DNA of 6,111 nucleotides from Bacteroidales bacterium (GTDB lineage Bacteria > Bacteroidota > Bacteroidia > Bacteroidales > UBA4181), in the NCBI GenBank assembly GCA_031287245.1, contig JAITTD010000203.1:1-6111 (forward strand), given 5' to 3'. How positions within the stretch are numbered: position 1 is the stretch's first letter; each line of letters opens with the position of its first letter. A program made the translations under genes and the position numbers. Shown piece after piece: positions 1 through 4,027 of this stretch. The notes under the pieces were generated by a model. The model saw only the letters and a program-made list of their open reading frames with translations, had not been told where the DNA came from and made no database searches.

Positions 1-92
1 AAAATTTCATTGGTGAAGAACCCCAAAAACGGCATATATTATATGTATTATTGTGCCGTAGGAAACAAAGGACGAACGATAGGGCTATTGAC

Positions 93-132
93 GAGTAAAC
101 GGATAAACGAGTAAACGGAAGAACGGAATAAG
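93..132. repeat. Degenerate 8-bp tandem repeat, five units
   Basis: Five consecutive octamers read gagtaaac, ggataaac, gagtaaac, ggaagaac and ggaataag. Units 1 and 3 are identical, giving a 12-bp exact direct repeat (91-102 and 107-118) with a 16-bp period. The array is non-coding and lies 23 bp left of a second array with a different period. Its function is unknown. Degenerate short arrays like this are a familiar intergenic texture in Bacteroidota genomes, but that comparison is from memory. Confidence 0.75.
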
Positions 133-155
133 TGCGCCCTTATATCCGCGATTCC

Positions 156-204
156 ATTGTCAATTGTCCATTGTCAATTGTCCATTGTCAATTGTTAATT
201 GTCC
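156..204. repeat. 7-bp tandem repeat ATTGTCM, seven units
   Basis: Seven uninterrupted heptamers run attgtca, attgtcc, attgtca, attgtcc, attgtca, attgtta, attgtcc. The alternation of the last base gives a higher-order 14-bp period over the first units. Several junctions create the palindrome CAATTG. The array ends 58 bp before the -33 box of the dnaN promoter. It cannot be coding in any convincing frame, because its translation is only a repeated low-complexity peptide. Copy number could vary by replication slippage, which is an inference. Confidence 0.9.
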
Positions 205-262
205 CTCACTGAACGACCTTGAAGATGCCAAAATCGCCCAGTCGCAATTCATTTTTTATATT

Positions 263-294
263 TTTGCAAATAACCGAAAAAAAATGTAAATTTG
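263..294 (+). promoter_or_regulatory. Bacteroidota-type promoter of the dnaN operon
   Basis: A -33 element TTTG (263-266) is followed after 20 bp by TAAATTTG (287-294). This matches the known Bacteroidota primary-sigma pattern TTTG, 19-21 bp, TAnnTTTG exactly. Transcription would start near 299-302, giving a 5' leader of roughly 55 nt before the ATG at 355. The leader is almost entirely A/T and has no strong Shine-Dalgarno sequence, as is usual in this phylum. Confidence 0.8.
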
Positions 295-354
295 CCCTTT
301 CTTTTAAAGTATATAAACTTTTTATATTATTGGTAATTAAATAATTATATCAAC

Positions 355-1485
355 ATGAAATTTATAACATCAAGTTCGGAACTGCTAAATCGTTTGCAGG
401 CAATCAATAAGGTCATCAACAGCAAAAATGCTTTGCCCATTCTGAATGACTTCTTATTCAAATTAGAGGGTAACACCTTGGAAATAACGGCGTCCGATTT
501 GGAAACCACGTTAATCACCCGGATGCCGTTGGAGAACGTGTCCGAAGAAGGCTCTATTGCCGTTCCTGCACGGTTTATCACCGAGTATCTTGGAAAATTT
601 TCAGATCAGCCACTGACGTTCAATATCAATACTGAAACATTTACCATCCAAATTCTCTCCGAAACAGGCGAATCGAATATTATGGGCGACTCAGCCGACG
701 ATTTTCCACAACTGCCGGAGTTGAAGCAAGATATGGTGACTCCATTGCTGATACCTGCCGACGTCGTTTTGCAAGGCATCAGCAAAACTATTTTTGCCAC
801 AGGCGACGACGAATATCGTCCGGTGATGAACGGTATCTTTTTTGAATTGAGCACCGACCATATCACCATGGTGGCTTCCGATTCGCACAGATTGGTGCGC
901 TATCGCCGCAACGATGTCAAAGCAGAGAAGGACGGTTCGTTCATTCTTCCCAAAAAACCGGCAGCGCTGCTCAAAAACGTGCTGACCAAAGAACAGTCAG
1001 ACGTCGAAATTTCTTTCGATGACAAAAATGCACTGTTCAAACTTGCAGAATATACCATGATTTGCCGTCTGGTGGAAGGCACATTCCCCGCTTACACTTC
1101 GGTGATTCCCCTTGACAATCCCAACAAAATGACTATTGACCGCGTGGAATTTCTCAATTCGTTGCGCCGCGTTCAAATGTTTGCAAATCAGGCTACCAAA
1201 TTGGTGAAAATGGAATTGAAGAACAATCAGGTCACTGTTTTTGCACAGGACATTGATTTTTCCATCGCTTCGCATGATATGCTCAAATGCCAGTACGACG
1301 GCTTGGAAATGAACATCGGATTCAAGGTGGATTTCCTGTCGGAACTGATTTCCAACTTGGCATCGACCGATATTGTACTGGAAATGTCCGATCCGTCGCG
1401 TGCTATCCTCGCATTGCCCGTTCAGGTAGAGATTGAAGGCGAGGATATCCTGATGCTGATTATGCCTATGACCATCGCCGAGTAA
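355..1485 (+). CDS. dnaN: DNA polymerase III subunit beta (sliding clamp)
   Basis: This is the ring-shaped clamp that holds the replicative polymerase and repair enzymes on DNA. The 376-residue product has the usual family length and the three repeated clamp domains, at about residues 1-122, 130-250 and 252-376. Recognisable motifs are YRPVMNGI (154-161), ASDSHRL (174-180), the EGTFPAY segment (241-247) and the C-terminal MPMTIAE (370-376). The last, together with HRL 178-180, corresponds to the hydrophobic pocket that binds clamp-binding peptides. The ATG at 355 is preferred because residue 2 onward starts the first clamp strand and the promoter ends about 60 bp upstream. The stop codon overlaps the next start by one base (TAATG), so translation is probably coupled to the exonuclease. 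Nothing is truncated or unusual. Confidence 0.97.
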   Translation: MKFITSSSELLNRLQAINKVINSKNALPILNDFLFKLEGNTLEITASDLETTLITRMPLENVSEEGSIAVPARFITEYLGKFSDQPLTFNINTETFTIQILSETGESNIMGDSADDFPQLPELKQDMVTPLLIPADVVLQGISKTIFATGDDEYRPVMNGIFFELSTDHITMVASDSHRLVRYRRNDVKAEKDGSFILPKKPAALLKNVLTKEQSDVEISFDDKNALFKLAEYTMICRLVEGTFPAYTSVIPLDNPNKMTIDRVEFLNSLRRVQMFANQATKLVKMELKNNQVTVFAQDIDFSIASHDMLKCQYDGLEMNIGFKVDFLSELISNLASTDIVLEMSDPSRAILALPVQVEIEGEDILMLIMPMTIAE

Positions 1486-2258
1486 TGAAACTTGAACTGA
1501 AGAATCCATTGGTGATTTTCGACCTCGAAACAACGGGGATGAATATCGCCAGTGATCGTATTGTGGAATTGTCGTATCTGAAAGTTTTTCCCGACGGACG
1601 TGAAGAATCAAAAACCTACCGCCTCAATCCTACGGTGCCAATACCGGCAGAAATAACTGCTATTCACGGCATCAGCAATGAGGACGTGAAAGATGCACCT
1701 ACATTCAAAGAGGTAGCGCAAACATTGGTCAACTCGTTCGCGGATTGCGATTTTGCGGGCTATAACTCCAACAAGTTCGATCTGCCTCTTTTGGCAGAAG
1801 AGTTTTTACGCGCCGACGTGACCTTCGACCTGAAAAAACAAAATTGTATTGACGTACAGGTGATTTTCTACAAACGGGAACAACGGACGCTCAGTGCCGC
1901 CTACCGGTTTTATTGCGGCAAAGAGTTGGTGAACGCTCACAGTGCCGAAGCCGATGTGCGAGCCACCTACGAAGTGCTGCAATCGCAACTGGACAGGTAT
2001 GACGACTTGCCCTGTCAGATAGAGCCTTTGGCCGCGTATTCCGCGCAAAACGATGCGGTGGACTTTGTCGGTCGCATCATTTTGAACAACAACAATGAAG
2101 AAATTTTCAATTTCGGCAGATATAAAGGTCAGAAAGTGAGCGATGTGCTGACAAAAAACAGCGCCTACTATGCATGGATGATGAACGGTGATTTTCCGCA
2201 ATACACCAAAAAAGTGCTCACCGAACTCAAATTGAAGTATTTCGATAAACAGAATTAA
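1485..2258 (+). CDS. DnaQ-like DEDDh 3'-5' exonuclease with ExoX-like C-terminal domain
   Basis: This is a cytoplasmic exonuclease of the DnaQ/ribonuclease T superfamily, which removes 3' nucleotides with two metal ions. All three exo motifs are present. Exo I is FDLETTG (12-18) with D13 and E15, Exo II is NSNKFDLPLL (94-103) with D99, and Exo III is HSAEAD with H152 and D157, defining the DEDDh class. The nuclease domain covers about residues 7-170. A second small domain at about 208-247 contains FGRYKGQKVSDV and the YYAWMMNGDF stretch, resembling the C-terminal domain found in exodeoxyribonuclease X-like proteins. The gene overlaps dnaN by one base, suggesting a role in proofreading or repair at the clamp, but I see no clear clamp-binding peptide. 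It could be the polymerase III epsilon-like subunit or a separate repair exonuclease, so I give no symbol. Confidence 0.92.
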   Translation: MKLELKNPLVIFDLETTGMNIASDRIVELSYLKVFPDGREESKTYRLNPTVPIPAEITAIHGISNEDVKDAPTFKEVAQTLVNSFADCDFAGYNSNKFDLPLLAEEFLRADVTFDLKKQNCIDVQVIFYKREQRTLSAAYRFYCGKELVNAHSAEADVRATYEVLQSQLDRYDDLPCQIEPLAAYSAQNDAVDFVGRIILNNNNEEIFNFGRYKGQKVSDVLTKNSAYYAWMMNGDFPQYTKKVLTELKLKYFDKQN

Positions 2259-2259
2259 A

Positions 2260-2643
2260 ATGTCAAAAAAAATAATTTCAACAGAAAATGCTCCTAAAGC
2301 AATAGGTCCGTACAGTCAGGCTGTAGAAATCAACGGTATGCTGTTCGTATCGGGACAAATTCCGCTCAATCCGGCAACGGGGAAAATCGTGGAAGGCGGC
2401 ATTACCGAACAAACGGAGCAGGTGCTCAAAAACATAGGCGCAGTGCTTTCCGCAGCCGGATATTCCTTTGCTGATGTGGTGAAATCCACATGTCTGCTCG
2501 CCGACATGAAATACTTTGCGGAAATGAACGCCGTCTATTCAAAGTATTACCCGACGGAGGCGCCAGCCCGCGCTGCTTATGCCGTGCACGAACTGCCAAT
2601 GGAAGCATTGGTGGAGATAGAAACCATTGCGGCCAAGGGATAG
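2260..2643 (+). CDS. ridA: RidA family reactive intermediate (enamine/imine) deaminase
   Basis: RidA proteins of the YjgF/YER057c/UK114 family hydrolyse reactive 2-aminoacrylate and related enamines or imines released by PLP enzymes, protecting those enzymes from damage. The 127-residue length is typical, and the active form is a homotrimer. Diagnostic segments are AIGPYSQAV (14-22), FVSGQIPL (29-36) and the signature PARAAYAV through ALVEIETIA (102-124). R104 matches the catalytic arginine (R105 in E. coli RidA) and E119 the conserved glutamate (E120). The E. coli cysteine after the arginine is alanine here (A106). The ATG lies one base after the exonuclease stop, so it is almost certainly co-transcribed with dnaN. 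There is no amino-acid biosynthesis gene nearby to suggest a specific substrate. Confidence 0.94.
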   Translation: MSKKIISTENAPKAIGPYSQAVEINGMLFVSGQIPLNPATGKIVEGGITEQTEQVLKNIGAVLSAAGYSFADVVKSTCLLADMKYFAEMNAVYSKYYPTEAPARAAYAVHELPMEALVEIETIAAKG

Positions 2644-2648
2644 GAAAT

Positions 2649-2807
2649 AAAAAAAGGAGCTGTCTCAAAAGTTTTCAGCACGTAGATTTAATAGATAAAC
2701 GCAAATCTAAATAGTTAATAATCTGTGTTTTATCCTATTGTACAAATTTGCGAAAATCTGTTTTATCTGCGTTGCCTGCGTGCTTTTAGGACAGCCCTTG
2801 TTTTTTT
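2649..2807. repeat. Imperfect inverted-repeat element between convergent genes
   Basis: The ends mirror each other. The left end is an A run, then gg-a-gctgtctcaaaa (2656-2670), with gcacg further in (2678-2682). The right end, read on the other strand, is an A run, then caag-ggctgtcctaaaa, with gcacg next to it. The exact core is gctgtc (2659-2664) against gacagc (2790-2795). The interior contains degenerate ATCTGYGT-like words (2720-2729, 2754-2760, 2765-2773) and a 7-bp stem tagattt/aaatcta (2683-2689 with 2703-2709). No reading frame of note lies inside. It sits between the ends of ridA and the rubrerythrin gene, so it may serve as a bidirectional terminator, may be a small non-autonomous mobile repeat, or both. 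No target-site duplication is clear. Confidence 0.6.
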
Positions 2808-2826
2808 AAAAAGAAGTGAATGTCTT

Positions 2827-3378
2827 TTACTTGAAATACCTGTTGTACAGACCTTCAAAACCTTTTCCGTGGCGTGCTTCGTCTTTAGCCATTTCATGCA
2901 CAGTGTCGTGGATGGCATCCAGATTTTGCTGTTTTGCCAGCGTTGCGATACGTTTTTTGTCTTCGCAAGCGCCTGCTTCGGCTTCCATGCGTTTTTTCAA
3001 GTTGGTCTTGGTGTCCCAAACCATCTCGCCAAGCAATTCAGCAAAGCGTGCGCAGTGGTCGGCTTCCTCGTAGGCATAACGCTTGAAGGCTTCTGCAATT
3101 TCGGGATAGCCCTCGCGGTCAGCCTGACGACTCATAGCGATATACATGCCCACTTCGGTTGCCTCGCCCATAAAATGAGCCTGCAATCCGTCCCAAATAG
3201 CAGGATCAACGCCTTTGGCTACTCCAATAACGTGTTCATCGGCGAACTTCAAAGCGCCTGCCGTTTCTACTAATTCCTTAAACTTGCTCTTAGGCTGTTT
3301 ACATTGCGGACAAACCTCAGGAGCCTCGTCACCTTCGTGTACGTATCCGCACACAGTACAAATCCATTTCTTTTTCAT
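2827..3378 (-). CDS. Reverse rubrerythrin (N-terminal rubredoxin, C-terminal diiron domain)
   Basis: Rubrerythrins reduce hydrogen peroxide in the cytoplasm of anaerobes using electrons passed from NAD(P)H through rubredoxin-type iron. Here the rubredoxin module comes first: WICTVCGYVHEG (5-16) and CPQCK (23-27) place C7, C10, C23 and C26 around one iron. The four-helix diiron domain follows from about residue 45, with E72 and E75 in GEATEVGMY, E105 and H108 in EEADHCARF, and E167 and H170 in DEARH. This order is the reverse of classical rubrerythrin. The start at 3378 is chosen because MKKKWIC begins the rubredoxin fold; an in-frame extension to 3459 adds 27 A/T-coded residues and runs into perR. 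The product has 183 residues. It lies 49 nt downstream of perR with no good internal promoter, so co-transcription is likely. Confidence 0.93.
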   Translation of the reverse strand: MKKKWICTVCGYVHEGDEAPEVCPQCKQPKSKFKELVETAGALKFADEHVIGVAKGVDPAIWDGLQAHFMGEATEVGMYIAMSRQADREGYPEIAEAFKRYAYEEADHCARFAELLGEMVWDTKTNLKKRMEAEAGACEDKKRIATLAKQQNLDAIHDTVHEMAKDEARHGKGFEGLYNRYFK

Positions 3379-3427
3379 GTTGCTAAAAAATTTAATTGTT
3401 AAACAAAAACTATATAAATAAAAATAA

Positions 3428-3850
3428 TTATTCCATTTCCAAATTATTACAATCTTCACACAGACCTTTGTAATAGATTTGACAGTCTGTCACCTTCACA
3501 TGGTGATTTTTTACTTTCAGCCCGTTCAATCCTTTTACATGCAGGTCAAGCACTTTCCCGCAATTTTTGCAGTGGAAATGCGCATGCACCATGGTGGTGG
3601 CGTCGTAACGAATGTTTTTTTCGTCAATCACAAGCGTTTGAATAGCCCTGTGCTCCGAAAGCAGTTTTAGGGTATTGTAAACGGTTGTCTTTGACAAAGT
3701 GGGCATTTTCGGCGACAAACTGTTGTAAATAAATTCAACAGTCGGATGGACAGGGTGCATCACCAAAAATTGCAAAATAGCCATTCGCTGAGGCGAAGGT
3801 TTCACGCCACATTCTGTCAACTTGCTCAATATTTCCGCTTTAATATCCAT
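3428..3850 (-). CDS. perR: Fur-family peroxide-sensing repressor, PerR type
   Basis: This is a metal-dependent winged-helix repressor that loses DNA binding when peroxide oxidises its histidine ligands. The N-terminal DNA-binding domain spans about residues 1-80 (PSPQRMAILQFL at 19-30; TTVYNTLKLL at 55-64). The structural zinc site is C94, C97, C131 and C134. Aligned with Bacillus subtilis PerR with an offset of two, all five regulatory ligands are kept: H35, D83, H89, H91 and D102. Aspartate at D102 is typical of PerR, where Fur usually has glutamate. The start at 3850 gives 140 residues. An upstream in-frame ATG at 3889 would lie inside the -7 promoter box, so it is rejected. The next gene, a reverse rubrerythrin, is a classic PerR target, which supports the call. 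Autoregulation is plausible but no convincing PerR box is visible. Confidence 0.88.
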   Translation of the reverse strand: MDIKAEILSKLTECGVKPSPQRMAILQFLVMHPVHPTVEFIYNSLSPKMPTLSKTTVYNTLKLLSEHRAIQTLVIDEKNIRYDATTMVHAHFHCKNCGKVLDLHVKGLNGLKVKNHHVKVTDCQIYYKGLCEDCNNLEME

Positions 3851-3886
3851 TATAAATATGGATTGATTACAATTTTTAAACCGGTA

Positions 3887-3918
3887 CAAAATTATAACTA
3901 TTCTTTATATCTACCAAA
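3887..3918 (-). promoter_or_regulatory. Bacteroidota-type promoter of perR
   Basis: On the minus strand TTTG (3918-3915) is followed after exactly 20 bp by TAATTTTG (3894-3887), a full match to TTTG, 19-21 bp, TAnnTTTG. Transcription would begin near 3880-3882, leaving a leader of about 30 nt before the ATG at 3850. The spacer contains a TTATAA half-site (3897-3892) that overlaps the -7 box, but the dyad needed for a PerR operator is poor. Confidence 0.78.
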
Positions 3919-3963
3919 TTTATTTTCACTTTTTTGAAAATATTTTTTATCTAATTGAAATCA

Positions 3964-3975
3964 GGTGAGTTCACC
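3964..3975. promoter_or_regulatory. 12-bp palindrome GGTGAGTTCACC upstream of perR
   Basis: Two perfect 5-bp arms (GGTGA and TCACC) are separated by two bases. The site is 46 bp upstream of the perR -33 box and 38 bp beyond the relA stop codon. It is G/C rich in an otherwise A/T-rich stretch. It could be a small operator or part of a weak hairpin in the relA transcript, but the loop is too short and no T run follows on either strand. Function is unproven. Confidence 0.3.
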
Positions 3976-4006
3976 CATTGTAGGTGTAGATTTGGGGGGT
4001 GATTCG

Positions 4007-4027
4007 TAATTTTTAATTTTTAATTGA
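4007..4027. repeat. 7-bp repeat TAATTTT overlapping the relA stop codon
   Basis: Heptamers taatttt (4007-4013), taatttt (4014-4020) and taattga (4021-4027) overlap the end of the RelA-like gene. They encode part of its last residues (NSIKN) and supply its stop codon. On the coding strand this reads as repeated ATTAAAA. The period equals that of the array at 156-204, although the sequence differs. Confidence 0.6.

Larger units (their letters stand above)
1..354. other. Non-coding region upstream of dnaN
   Basis: No gene can be supported here. Two forward frames are open from the left edge, ending at stops at 112-114 and 96-98, but runs of 31-37 codons are expected by chance in such A/T-rich DNA, and I recognise neither peptide. 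The region holds a 6-bp inverted repeat (29-34 with 54-59), an 8-bp tandem array (93-132), a 7-bp tandem array (156-204) and the dnaN promoter (263-294). The last 60 bases before dnaN are very A/T rich and form its probable 5' leader. The 3' end of an upstream gene could lie just to the left, but nothing visible proves it. Confidence 0.7.

Noticed and set aside
29..59. Inverted repeat acggca/tgccgt with a T run on the minus strand, resembling a terminator
   Set aside because: The stem is only 6 bp around a 19-nt loop, and no minus-strand gene lies between it and dnaN for it to terminate. On the plus strand no T run follows.
156..204. CRISPR-like array
   Set aside because: The units are 7 bp and directly adjacent, with no spacers, and no cas genes are present.
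107..289. Open forward frame running through the 7-bp array to a stop at 287-289
   Set aside because: It has no plausible start codon, its centre is a repeat-derived low-complexity peptide, and it overlaps the dnaN promoter.
997..1611. 204-codon minus-strand open frame
   Set aside because: It lies opposite dnaN and the start of the exonuclease and matches nothing recognisable. It is explained as a shadow of the coding strand.
2725..3273. 182-codon plus-strand open frame
   Set aside because: It is antisense to the rubrerythrin gene, whose cysteine and diiron motifs are clear. The plus-strand product has no recognisable domain and begins inside the inverted-repeat element.
3379..3459. 27-residue N-terminal extension of the rubrerythrin
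   Set aside because: It is composed of A/T-coded residues and overlaps the 3' end of perR. The rubredoxin fold begins immediately at the ATG at 3378.
3851..3889. Alternative perR start adding 13 residues
   Set aside because: That ATG falls within the -7 promoter element, upstream of the predicted transcript start. The start at 3850 also gives a normal PerR N-terminus.
3889..3909. Possible PerR box (TTATAAC-T-ATTCTTT) over the perR promoter
   Set aside because: Only about 9 of 14 positions match the Bacillus consensus and one half-site is poor, which is close to chance in such A/T-rich DNA.
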